Assembly (NCBI RefSeq): GCF_014207985.1
Contig: NZ_JACHMI010000001.1
Span: 5,687,001 to 5,751,000 of the forward strand
DNA from: Nonomuraea rubra
GTDB taxonomy: Bacteria; Actinomycetota; Actinomycetes; Streptosporangiales; Streptosporangiaceae
Direction of reading: 5' to 3'
DNA: 64,000 bases
Shown: positions 36,975-48,124 of the stretch, in pieces
Layout: every line of letters starts with the position of its first letter
Numbering within the stretch: position 1 is the first letter of the stretch
Notes under the pieces: generated by a model
Told to the model about the DNA's origin: nothing
Database searches by the model: none
The model's input: only the letters and a program-made list of their open reading frames with translations
Translations under genes and position numbers: made by a program

Positions 36975-36988
36975 AAGGGAGTTTTCGC

Positions 36989-39127
36989 ATGCCATTTTTA
37001 CTTTATCACGGCAGGTCACACCCCCAGAGCGGGCGCAGGCTCGCGGCGGCGATCGCCGCCGCGGTCATGGCGATCGCGGCAGTGCTGCTCGTACCACGGC
37101 CGGCGGCGGCGGACACGCCGTGGCTGACCGTCTCCGAGGACGGCTACGCCTCCTTCACCGTTCCGGTGGCCTCCGTCGAGGCCGCCGTGGGCTCCGTGTC
37201 GCAGATCGCCGTCGAGGGCAACTTCGGCCCGTCGTTCACCTGGGCGGAGTTCGGCCTGACCCGGCGGGGCGACGCCTGGTCGGGCGTCCTCGGCCCGCTC
37301 AAGCCCGGCCTGTACTCGTACCAGGTCACCGGCGATGACACCAAGGGTCTCAAGGATCCGACGAACAGCACCGTCGTGGCGTCCAAGCCGCTCTGGAGCA
37401 CCTTCTTCGTGGCGGGCGACGCGGCGCGCCTGCTGGCGGACGCGCCCCAGGGCCAGGGCGGCAAGGTCGAGACCCTGACCTATGGGGCGGCCGGCAAGGC
37501 CCTGGTCTGGACGCCCCCGGGGTACACGGCCAGGAGGACCTACCCCGTGCTGTTCCTGCAGCCGGGCGACGGCGTGAGAGCCACCGACTGGCTCGACCTC
37601 GGCCGGGCCAAGCAGATCTTCGACAACCTGGCGATCCAGCGGGCCATGGAGCCGATGGTGGTCGTGATCAGCGACGGCGGCGCCGCGGGCGGCGAGGAGC
37701 TGCGGAAGGCGCTCGCCGACCGCTACCGCGTCCACCGCGACCCGGCGCACCAGGCGATCGCCGGAGTGGCCGAGGGCGGGGCGCGGGCGCTGCGCGCCGC
37801 TCTGACCCGCCCGGGCCGCTACGCCTACGCCGGGTCGTTCTCGGGTCTGCTGACGGACGTGAAGGCGGACAACCGCCAGGTCAAGCTGGTGCGCCTGTAC
37901 ACGGGGAACGTGACGGACCCCGCGTACAACGCGACCATCCGCCTGACGAAGGCGCTGGACCGCGCCCGTGTCGGCTACGAGTTCGACGGGGTCAACCCCG
38001 ACGCCGGGGCGAACTGGAACGCCTGGCAGGAGAACCTCATCGACTTCGCGCCGCGGCTGTTCCGCAAGGTACGCGACCACGGCCCGAGCGCCGGCCACGG
38101 GCGGCTGAAGGGCGAGTTCACCCCGCCGGCACCGGGCACGACTCCGACGCCGTTCGTGACCGAGGACGGCTTCGTCACCTTCGAGACGACGACGGACTTC
38201 CAGAACGCGCAGAACGTCAAGGTCTGGGCGAACTGGGCGCCCAACGGAAGCTGGCTGCGCGTGCCGATGACCCGCGCCGGCGACCGCTGGCGCGTGACCG
38301 TGGGCCCGCTCGGGCCGTGGTTCTACTACTACCGGCTGATCGTGGACCGCACCTCGGTCAAGGACGTGTCGAACCCGACGAAGGTGACCACGGAGCCGAC
38401 GTGGAGCACCTTCCTCGTCCCCGGTGAGCAGGCCCGCCTGCTCACGGACGTGCCCGCCGGCCAGGGCGGCAAGGTCGAGAGCCTGACGTACCGGAGCACC
38501 GTCGCGAACCAGGACCGGACCGCGCTGGTCTGGACCCCGCCGGGTTACGACCCGGATCGCGCGGAGCCGTATCCCGTCTTCTACCTCCAGCACGGCGGTG
38601 GCCAGAGCTACACGGACTGGGTGGAGATGGGCCGGGCCAAGCAGATCCTCGACCACCACTTCCTCGACGGGAACCTGGTGCCGATGGTGGTCGTGATGGG
38701 CAACGGCAACGTGCCCGACTTCAACAGGGAGCTCCTGGAGAACCTCGCTCCGGCGGCCCAGGACCGCTACCACGTCTCCAGCGACCCGTCGCAGCAGGCC
38801 CTGGCCGGTCTGTCGATGGGCGGCGGGCAGACGTTCGGCATGCTCAAGGCGAACCCGGGCCGGTTCGCCTACGTCGCGGCGTTCTCGGCCGGGTTCGGCA
38901 GCGGCGCCGGCGTCGACGCGCAGGCGATCAACAACGGCACCAAGCTGCTGCGCCTGTACGTCGGCGACCAGACGGACTTCGTCTACCCGTCGTTCATGAC
39001 GTCCCTGAACACCCTGAACACCCTCGGTATCCGCTACGAGTTCGACGGGGTCACCCCCGGGCCGCACGGCTGGGACGTGTGGCAGAAGAACCTCATCGAC
39101 CTCGCGCCGCGCCTGTTCAAGCGCTGA
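36989..39127 (+). CDS. Secreted tandem CE1-type esterase, first domain inactive
   Basis: Extracellular protein of 712 residues made of two copies of an Ig-like (E-set/CBM48-like) domain plus a CE1 alpha/beta-hydrolase, the layout of xylan feruloyl/acetyl esterases. Residues 1-41 are a signal peptide. Copy 1 spans about 45-365 and copy 2 about 380-712; they align along their length (GRAKQIFDNLAIQ with GRAKQILDHHFLD; ENLIDFAPRLFRK with KNLIDLAPRLFKR). Copy 2 has nucleophile Ser609 in GLSMGGG and His693 in GPHGWDVW. Copy 1 has Glu262 at the Ser position (GVAEGGA), and AGANWNAW where the His should be, so it cannot be catalytic. It lies between the second LacI gene and a sugar uptake operon. The inactive half may bind polymer or stabilise the active half. 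Confidence 0.82.
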   Translation: MPFLLYHGRSHPQSGRRLAAAIAAAVMAIAAVLLVPRPAAADTPWLTVSEDGYASFTVPVASVEAAVGSVSQIAVEGNFGPSFTWAEFGLTRRGDAWSGVLGPLKPGLYSYQVTGDDTKGLKDPTNSTVVASKPLWSTFFVAGDAARLLADAPQGQGGKVETLTYGAAGKALVWTPPGYTARRTYPVLFLQPGDGVRATDWLDLGRAKQIFDNLAIQRAMEPMVVVISDGGAAGGEELRKALADRYRVHRDPAHQAIAGVAEGGARALRAALTRPGRYAYAGSFSGLLTDVKADNRQVKLVRLYTGNVTDPAYNATIRLTKALDRARVGYEFDGVNPDAGANWNAWQENLIDFAPRLFRKVRDHGPSAGHGRLKGEFTPPAPGTTPTPFVTEDGFVTFETTTDFQNAQNVKVWANWAPNGSWLRVPMTRAGDRWRVTVGPLGPWFYYYRLIVDRTSVKDVSNPTKVTTEPTWSTFLVPGEQARLLTDVPAGQGGKVESLTYRSTVANQDRTALVWTPPGYDPDRAEPYPVFYLQHGGGQSYTDWVEMGRAKQILDHHFLDGNLVPMVVVMGNGNVPDFNRELLENLAPAAQDRYHVSSDPSQQALAGLSMGGGQTFGMLKANPGRFAYVAAFSAGFGSGAGVDAQAINNGTKLLRLYVGDQTDFVYPSFMTSLNTLNTLGIRYEFDGVTPGPHGWDVWQKNLIDLAPRLFKR

Positions 39128-39147
39128 GCGAGATCGTCCGGGCGCGC

Positions 39148-39161
39148 TGTTAGCGCTCACA
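39148..39161. promoter_or_regulatory. LacI/AraR-type operator (TGTTAGCGCTCACA)
   Basis: One mismatch from the perfect palindrome TGTTAGCGCTAACA. Located 114-120 bases upstream of the binding-protein start of the 39.3-42.5 kb uptake operon. It fits the Corynebacterium AraR pattern as I remember it. Confidence 0.65.
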
Positions 39162-39274
39162 TGAGGATCGGCACGACGGACGGGGCGCGGGCGGTGCTCA
39201 CCCGTGTCCCGTCCCGGCCGATCGCCCGGTTTCCACGGCGGCGCACTTGGTGCGCCGCGATTCTCAAGGGAAAT

Positions 39275-40645
39275 ATGCGCATGAACAAGAACCGGCTTCT
39301 TGCCGCGGCGGCCGTGCTCGCCGCCGCGACCGCGCTCACGGCCTGCTCTTCTGGCGGAGGAGGAGGCGGCGCGACCGCCACGAGCGGCAGCGGCGCGAGC
39401 AACTGCACGAACACGATTCCCAAGAAGGACCTGCCGGTCGTGACGATGTGGGGCTGGTACCCCAACATGCAGCTCGTGGTCGACAACTTCAACAAGCAGA
39501 ACGCCGAGGTGCAGGTCTGCTGGACCAACGTCGGCCAGGGCAGCGACGAGTACGACAAGTTCCAGACCGCCATCTCGGCCGGCACCGGCGCACCCGACGT
39601 GATCATGATCGAGATGGACCGGATCCCGACCTTCCAGATCCAGAACGCGCTCGTCGACATCAAGCAGCACGGCTTCGACGCCGTCAAGGCCGACTACAGC
39701 GAGGGCGCGTGGAAGGACGTCTCCGTCGGCGGCGCCGTCTACGGCGTGCCCGTCGACGGCGGCCCGATGGCGATGATCTACCGCAAGGACCTCTTCGAGA
39801 AGTACGACATCACGCCGCCGAAGACCTGGGCCGAGTACGAGCAGGCGGCCCAGAAGATGAAGGACGCGGGCGGCCCGGCGTTCGGCGACTTCGCCGCGAA
39901 CGTGTCGGCCCTCACCATGGCGCTGCAGATCCAGAAGGGCGCGGCCCCGTTCACCTACGACCCGGCGCAGCGCAGCTCCATCGGCGTCAAGCTGAACGAC
40001 CAGGCCTCCAAGGACGTGCTCGAGTACTGGGGTGGCCTGGCGAAGAAGGGGCTGGTCGGGACGCAGGACCAGTTCACCCCCGAGTACATCTCCGGAGTGA
40101 TCAACGGAAAGTACGCGACGTACATCTCGGCCGCCTGGGCACCCGGCTACCTCACCGGAGCCGGCGTCGGCAAGGGCGAGGACATCGGCAAGTTCGCGGT
40201 CGCGCCGCTCCCGCAGTGGGACCCCGCCAACCCGGTGCAGGTGAACTGGGGCGGCTCCGCCTTCTCCGTGACGAGCCAGGCCAAGAACCCCGAACTCGCC
40301 GCGAAGGTGGCCTACGGCCTCTACGCCGACAAGGAGTCGCTCACCCACGGCTGGACCAACCAGATCATCTTCCCGCTGAACCTCAAGGCGCTCAACGACC
40401 CCGAGTTCGTGAACCTGAAGGTCGCCTTCTTCGACGGCCAGCAGGCGAACAAGGAGGTTTACGTCCCGGCGGCGAACGCCTACCAGGGCGTCACCTACAG
40501 CCCGTTCGGCCAGTACTACTTCGACGCCATGACGAAGCAGGTCAGCGCGCTCATCGAAGGCTCCGTCACCGGTGCGCAGGCCGCCGACCTGGTGCAGGAG
40601 GACGTGGCGAAGTACGCGAAGGAGCAGGGCTTCACCGTTCAGTGA
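39275..40645 (+). CDS. Sugar ABC transporter substrate-binding lipoprotein
   Basis: Family 1 solute-binding lipoprotein of about 456 residues. Two ATGs, at 39275 and 39281, follow AAGGG with spacing of four and ten bases; either gives the signal MNKNRLLAAAAVL with lipobox LTAC. A Gly/Ser-rich tether precedes the mature fold (LPVVTMWGWYPNMQLVVDNF). The longer frame from 39161 overlaps the LacI-type operator and is rejected. It heads a binding protein-permease-permease operon without an ATPase. The upstream AraR-like site and the adjacent xylanase and esterase genes suggest arabino- or xylo-oligosaccharides as ligand. Confidence 0.84.
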   Translation: MRMNKNRLLAAAAVLAAATALTACSSGGGGGGATATSGSGASNCTNTIPKKDLPVVTMWGWYPNMQLVVDNFNKQNAEVQVCWTNVGQGSDEYDKFQTAISAGTGAPDVIMIEMDRIPTFQIQNALVDIKQHGFDAVKADYSEGAWKDVSVGGAVYGVPVDGGPMAMIYRKDLFEKYDITPPKTWAEYEQAAQKMKDAGGPAFGDFAANVSALTMALQIQKGAAPFTYDPAQRSSIGVKLNDQASKDVLEYWGGLAKKGLVGTQDQFTPEYISGVINGKYATYISAAWAPGYLTGAGVGKGEDIGKFAVAPLPQWDPANPVQVNWGGSAFSVTSQAKNPELAAKVAYGLYADKESLTHGWTNQIIFPLNLKALNDPEFVNLKVAFFDGQQANKEVYVPAANAYQGVTYSPFGQYYFDAMTKQVSALIEGSVTGAQAADLVQEDVAKYAKEQGFTVQ

Positions 40646-40651
40646 CGCGCG

Positions 40652-40683
40652 GGGTGGGCCGCCGTCCACCGGCCGGCCCACCC
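40652..40683 (+). terminator. Intercistronic hairpin after the binding-protein gene
   Basis: A 9-10 bp stem (40652-40661 with 40674-40683) lies 7 bases past the stop and 43 bases before the permease. Such hairpins commonly allow more binding protein than permease to be made, by attenuation or mRNA stabilisation. Confidence 0.5.
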
Positions 40684-40725
40684 GCGATCCCCCCAGCATC
40701 GACCCCGGAGTCCAGGTTGACCCTC

Positions 40726-41655
40726 ATGATCGAAAAAGGCGCGCAGAGCGCCCGAGACAAGCCCACGACGCGCGGCAAGGTGCGCCTGCGCGAGCACGTG
40801 ATGGGATGGTTCTTCGTCGGGCCGTTCGGGATCGTGTTCCTCGCCCTGCTCATCGCGCCGCTCGCGTACGCGCTGTACCTCAGCCTCTTCCAGAAGAAGC
40901 TGATCGGCGGCACCAGTTTCGTCTTCCTCGACAACTATGTGAAAGCGTTCACCGACCCGAGTTTCCTTTCCGGGTCATGGTTCGTCATCCGCTTCTCGCT
41001 GGTCTCGATCCCGCTGCAGATCATCATCGCGCTCGCGATGGCCCTGATCCTGGACGCCGTGACCTCCCTGTTCGCCCGCTTCTCCCGCCTCATGATCTTC
41101 CTGCCGTACGCGATTCCCACCGTCATCGGGGCCGTCATGTGGGGATTTCTCTACAGCAGGAGCTTCGGGCCGCTCTCCGACCTGTTCAGCCTGTTCGGTG
41201 CCACTCCGCCCGACTTCCTCGGCAGCAGCCTGATCTTCTACGGCCTGGTCAACATCGTCACCTGGCAATGGGCCGGCTACTACATGATCATCCTGTACGC
41301 GGCGCTGCAGGGCATCGACCCCGCGCTCTACGAGGCGGCCCGCATGGACGGCGCAGGCAAGTGGCAGATCGCGCTCCGCATCAAGATCCCGCTGATCGCC
41401 CCCGCGCTGCTGCTGATCCTGGTCTTCTCGCTCATCGGCACCCTGCAGTTCTTCAACGAGCCGCAGATCCTGCGCTCCCTCGCGGCCGGCACGATCGGAC
41501 CGGACTTCACCCCCAACATGTACGCGTACCAGCAGGCGTTCGCCCTGGCGAACTTCAACTACGGATCAGCGATCTCCTTCGCTCTCGGCGGGATCGTCTT
41601 CGTCGGCGTCTACGCCTTCCTGTTCTTCACCCGCAAGCGGAGGAGCTTCCTGTGA
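40726..41655 (+). CDS. Sugar ABC transporter permease, MalF type
   Basis: Membrane subunit of 309 residues with six helices, an EAA loop (ALYEAARMDGAGKWQIALRI) and the FNEPQIL motif near the C-terminus. It is closely related in style to the 32225 permease. The next permease's GTG overlaps its stop. Confidence 0.85.
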   Translation: MIEKGAQSARDKPTTRGKVRLREHVMGWFFVGPFGIVFLALLIAPLAYALYLSLFQKKLIGGTSFVFLDNYVKAFTDPSFLSGSWFVIRFSLVSIPLQIIIALAMALILDAVTSLFARFSRLMIFLPYAIPTVIGAVMWGFLYSRSFGPLSDLFSLFGATPPDFLGSSLIFYGLVNIVTWQWAGYYMIILYAALQGIDPALYEAARMDGAGKWQIALRIKIPLIAPALLLILVFSLIGTLQFFNEPQILRSLAAGTIGPDFTPNMYAYQQAFALANFNYGSAISFALGGIVFVGVYAFLFFTRKRRSFL

Positions 41656-42536
41656 CGAGTGCCCGCTCCCGCGCCGGCGTCCGCCGCCGGCCGCAACGCC
41701 ACCTGCCTCTGCAGGTGCTGCTCGGTTTCCTGGTCGTGTACTTCCTCGTGCCGTTCTGGTGGGTCATCGTCAACAGCTCCAAGGACGCCCCCGGCCTGTT
41801 CGGCGGCGGCAACACCCTGTGGTTCGCCGACCGCATCGACTACCTCGGCAACCTCCAGCAGCTGTTCACCTACGACAACGGCATTTACGGCAGGTGGATA
41901 CTCAACTCCACGCTGTACGCGTTCGCGGGCGGGATCGGCGCCACCATCCTGTCCGTCATGGCCGGATACGGGTTCGCCAAGTACCGATTCGCCGCCCGGC
42001 GCTTCAGCTTCGCGCTCGTGCTCGGCGCGCTGATGGTGCCCGCGACGGCCCTGGTCATCCCCACCTTCGTGATGTTCTCCGAGTTCGGCCTGACCAACAC
42101 GATCTGGGCGGTGATCCTGCCCTCCCTGCTCAACCCGTTCGGCGTCTACCTGATGCACGTCTACGCGCGCGACGCCGTCCCCGACGAGATCCTGGACGCG
42201 GCGCGAGCCGACGGCGCCGGCGAGATACGGACGTTTCTCCAGGTCGCCTTTCCGCTGATGCGGCCCGCGGTGGTGACGGTGCTGCTGTTGTCCGCCGTGG
42301 CCTCCTGGAACAACTACTTCCTGCCGCTCGCGATGCTGTCCGACAACCGGCTCTTCCCCGTCACCGTCGGGCTCGGCCTCTGGCAGGGCATCGCCTCGGC
42401 CAACAACGCGGGCAGCACCTCCCTCTGGAGCCTCATCATCCTGGGCGCGCTCGTGTCGGTCGTTCCGCTCGTCATCGCGTTCTTCAGCCTCCAGCGACAC
42501 TGGCGAGGCGGGTTGTCCGTCGGCGGCCTGAGGTAG
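41652..42536 (+). CDS. Sugar ABC transporter permease, MalG type
   Basis: Membrane subunit of 294 residues beginning at a GTG that overlaps the previous TGA by three bases. It has an EAA loop (EILDAARADGAGEIRTFLQV) and the SLQRHWRGGLSVGGLR C-terminus, closely parallel to the 31357 permease (LQRYWQSGLSLGAVKG). This points to paralogous importers for related oligosaccharides. It ends the operon; a hairpin follows. Confidence 0.85.
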   Translation: MTSARSRAGVRRRPQRHLPLQVLLGFLVVYFLVPFWWVIVNSSKDAPGLFGGGNTLWFADRIDYLGNLQQLFTYDNGIYGRWILNSTLYAFAGGIGATILSVMAGYGFAKYRFAARRFSFALVLGALMVPATALVIPTFVMFSEFGLTNTIWAVILPSLLNPFGVYLMHVYARDAVPDEILDAARADGAGEIRTFLQVAFPLMRPAVVTVLLLSAVASWNNYFLPLAMLSDNRLFPVTVGLGLWQGIASANNAGSTSLWSLIILGALVSVVPLVIAFFSLQRHWRGGLSVGGLR

Positions 42537-42585
42537 CCGGGACGCCGGCCGACGGGGTTGTCGCCTTCGAGTTCGACACGCTGGG

Positions 42586-42620
42586 GAGCCGCACCCGTCC
42601 GCTCCGGAAGGGTGCGGCTC
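42586..42620. terminator. Bidirectional terminator hairpin
   Basis: An 11-bp perfect stem (42586-42596 with 42610-42620) and a 13-base loop lie between the convergent permease and xylanase genes. Confidence 0.72.
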
Positions 42621-42666
42621 GCCCCACCAGGCGCCGGGGGATCAGCCGGTGGAGGTCACGTGGTGC

Positions 42667-44130
<1,464 letters not shown>

Positions 44131-44273
44131 TCATGGGACGGTGGAGCAGATCACCTCGGGCACTGAGTGTGGGAAGCTCCCCGAAAACTGTCAAGGATGT
44201 AGTGAAAACTTTCGAGAGTCCCAGCCGCGGCCATGCCGCCTTGTGCTGGCGTAACGAGGGAATCACCGCTCTT

Positions 44274-44282
44274 GAAACTTTC
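44274..44282. promoter_or_regulatory. GAAA-N-TTTC palindrome (GAAACTTTC)
   Basis: 165 bases upstream of the xylanase start; same core as the sites at 2378, 7437 and 44313. Confidence 0.6.
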
Positions 44283-44312
44283 GGCGAGTGACGCCGGGGA
44301 TGTGGCTTGAAT

Positions 44313-44321
44313 GAAAGTTTC
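44313..44321. promoter_or_regulatory. GAAA-N-TTTC palindrome (GAAAGTTTC)
   Basis: Extended symmetric core TGAAAGTTTCA at 44312-44322, 39 bases (about four helical turns) from the previous site, so a regulator could bind both on the same face. Confidence 0.6.
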
Positions 44322-44507
44322 ACGGCGACGCTCTCGCCGGTCACCCCGGAAAAGGCTCGAAAACCCGAGGTGAATGCGCTCGGCTGCCGGCCCTTCCGGC
44401 TGGTCGCAAGCTAAGGCGCTCTTGACAGTACGTTTCCGCCTCGTATTTGCTCCGTCCCGCCACCACCTCCACCCCGGCCCGGGGAAGGGTTCGACCATCC
44501 GGCGCCT

Positions 44508-45863
<1,356 letters not shown>

Positions 45864-45878
45864 AGCCGGAACCTGCCG

Positions 45879-46319
45879 ATGGACGAGCAGCCTCCCGTGA
45901 TCCTCTACCTGCCCGCGACGATCGGGATCCTGGCCGCCATCGGCGGGATCAGGCTCACCGCCATGGCGTCGCAGCGCCTCGGCGAGCGCTTCGACCCGCA
46001 TGAAGCGGCGTCGTTCACCGGGTTCACGGCCGGCGGCAGGTCTTCGCCTGGGACGACCTCGCGGTGGCAGGGTGCGTCGAGGACGACAGCGTACGGTGGG
46101 GGCCCGGCTCGTGGCGAGCGGGGAGGGAGTGCGGGTCATCGGCACGGCCTACCCGTGGCCGCGGGTACGGGACGGCGATCCGATGCGCCCGCGATCGCGG
46201 GCGCCCGCGCTACGTGGCCGGTGAGGATGCGCGGCTGGTGCCGGTGGCCGAGCACGAGCACCGGTACGCGGGCGGCCCCGGCGAGGCACGCACACGGTGC
46301 TGATCGGGCTGGGGTTCTG
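45879..46319 (+). pseudogene. Frameshifted remnant of an unidentified gene
   Basis: Coding-like segments continue across three frames. Frame 1 begins MDEQPPVILYLPATIGILAA and stays sensible to about 46030. The next piece continues in another frame (QVFAWDDLAVAGCVEDDSV), then EGVRVIGTAYPWPRVRDGDP, then RYVAGEDARLVPVAEHEHRY, and finally THTVLIGLGF before a stop at 46319. At least three frame changes are needed to join them, so it is a decayed gene or an error-rich stretch. I do not recognise the family. The stretch 45864-46351 otherwise holds nothing. Confidence 0.45.
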
Positions 46320-46351
46320 ATCAGCACCGGTGGCGGGCCTCGCCGCCCGGG

Positions 46352-48124
46352 TCAGCGGGCGAGCAGGCGGCGGTATTCGGCGGAGCGGGACAGCAGGTCG
46401 TGGTGATGGCCGATGTCCACCACCCGGCCCGCGTTCAGCAGGACGACCGTGTCGGCGGAGCGCAGGGTGGAGGGGCGGTGGGCGACGACGAGGGTGGTGT
46501 GCTCGCCCCTGGCCGCGCGTAGTGCCTGGTCGAGGGCGGCCTCGCTCTCGGCGTCCAGGTTGGAGACGGCCTCGTCCAGGACGAGGATCGGGGCGTGGGT
46601 GAGCAGGGCGCGGGCGATGGCCAGGCGCTGGCGCTGCCCGCCCGACAGGTGCGCGCCGCGCTCGCCGACCAGGGTGTCGTAGCCGTCGGGCAGGGCGGCG
46701 ATGAAGTCGTGCGCGCAGGCGGTGCGGGCGGCCTGCTCCACCTCGGCGTCGGTGGCGTCGGGGCGGGCCAGGCGGAGGTTGTCGCGGACGCTCATGGCGA
46801 ACAGGTACGTGTCCTGCGGCACCGCCACCACGGTCGAGCGGAGTTGGTCGAAGGGCAGGTCGCGCAGGTCGTGGCCGCCGATGCGTACGGTGCCCGCCGA
46901 GGTGTCCCAGTGGCGCAGCAGCAGCGAGGCGCAGGTGCTCTTGCCCGCGCCGGAGTGCCCGGCCAGCGCCACCGTGGTCCCGGCCGGGACGGTGAAGGAG
47001 ACGTCGCGCACGGCCTCGGGCAGGCCGTCGCCGTAGCGGAAGGTGACGTGGTCGAACGCCACCTCGGGCTCGATCCGTCCGGCCGGCCCGGTGGCCTGTT
47101 CGGTGACGTCCGGGACGGCGTCGAGGATGCGCAGCAGGCGCGCGGCGGCGGCGCGGATCGTGGACAGGTCCCGCCAGGTGTCGACCAGGGACATCAGCGG
47201 CAGGAAGGCGAACGCGCCGAGCACGGCGACGATCACCACCTGGCCGGCGGCCAGGGAGCCCGCGTCGACCAGGAGCAGCGCCACCAGAAGGGCCGCGATC
47301 AGCCCGGCCGCGGCGATGGCGTCGCCCGCGGCCTTCTCCACGCCGCCGCGGGACCGGTGGGCCCGCGAGGTCACGTTCAGGCGTTCGGTCGCGGCGCCGA
47401 GCCGGGCCGCCTGGTGCTCCTGGCGGCCGAAGACGAGCGTCTCCGACAGGCCCTGGACGGCGTCCACGGTCTCCGCCGTGGCCTCGCCCGCCGCCTCCCG
47501 CATCCGTCCGGCCTGCACCGCCGAGCGCCGCCGCAGCCAGAACGGCACCGTGGCCATGGCCACGACGGCGGGCAGCAGCGCCGCACCGACCAGCGGGTGC
47601 AGCCAGAACGCGGCCACCAGGCAGGCGGGCGGCACGGAGGCGGCCACGACCAGCGGGGTGAGGCTGTGGGCGAAGAACAGCTCGAGGATCTCCACGTCGG
47701 CCATCGCGGTCGCGCCGAGGTCACCGGAGCGGCGGCGCAGCAGGTAGCCGGGGGTCAGCGCGGCCAGCTTGCGGTAGCAGCGGTCGCGCAGCTCGGCCAG
47801 GACGCGGAAGGCCAGGTCGTGCGCGATGTACGACTCCGCCCACGAGGCCAGCACCTTCGGCAGCACCAGCACGGCGAGCACGATGAGGCCGGGCAGCAGG
47901 TCGGCGGGGGCATCGCCGTTCAGCGCCCGGCCGACGAGGGACGCGCCGAGCAGCGCCGCCGCGAGCGCGAGCCCCTGGTCGAGCAGCCCGCAGACGATGG
48001 CGGCGGCGAGCCGGGCCCGCTCTGGACGCAGCAGCGTGAGCAGCGCACCACGCCGGACCCCGCCGCCCCCCTCGCTGGTCGCGATCTCCGGATGCGCGGA
48101 GGCGTGGTCGTGGGTGGCGGTCAT
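46352..48124 (-). CDS. ABC exporter half-transporter, subunit 2 (CydC-like)
   Basis: Membrane-spanning domain (about residues 35-330) fused to an ATPase domain (about 350-590) with [24 protein letters not shown] and [11 protein letters not shown], so its site is complete. It overlaps the upstream partner by four bases (ATGA), implying an obligate heterodimer. The pair resembles CydDC/thiol exporters and uncharacterised lipid or peptide exporters in actinobacteria; the substrate is not visible from context. Length 590 residues is normal. Confidence 0.8.
   Translation of the reverse strand: MTATHDHASAHPEIATSEGGGGVRRGALLTLLRPERARLAAAIVCGLLDQGLALAAALLGASLVGRALNGDAPADLLPGLIVLAVLVLPKVLASWAESYIAHDLAFRVLAELRDRCYRKLAALTPGYLLRRRSGDLGATAMADVEILELFFAHSLTPLVVAASVPPACLVAAFWLHPLVGAALLPAVVAMATVPFWLRRRSAVQAGRMREAAGEATAETVDAVQGLSETLVFGRQEHQAARLGAATERLNVTSRAHRSRGGVEKAAGDAIAAAGLIAALLVALLLVDAGSLAAGQVVIVAVLGAFAFLPLMSLVDTWRDLSTIRAAAARLLRILDAVPDVTEQATGPAGRIEPEVAFDHVTFRYGDGLPEAVRDVSFTVPAGTTVALAGHSGAGKSTCASLLLRHWDTSAGTVRIGGHDLRDLPFDQLRSTVVAVPQDTYLFAMSVRDNLRLARPDATDAEVEQAARTACAHDFIAALPDGYDTLVGERGAHLSGGQRQRLAIARALLTHAPILVLDEAVSNLDAESEAALDQALRAARGEHTTLVVAHRPSTLRSADTVVLLNAGRVVDIGHHHDLLSRSAEYRRLLAR

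Noticed and set aside
37016..40699. 1227-codon antisense frame across the tandem esterase and binding-protein genes
   Set aside because: Spans two unrelated sense genes and their intergenic region, has shadow-type composition and no recognisable domain.
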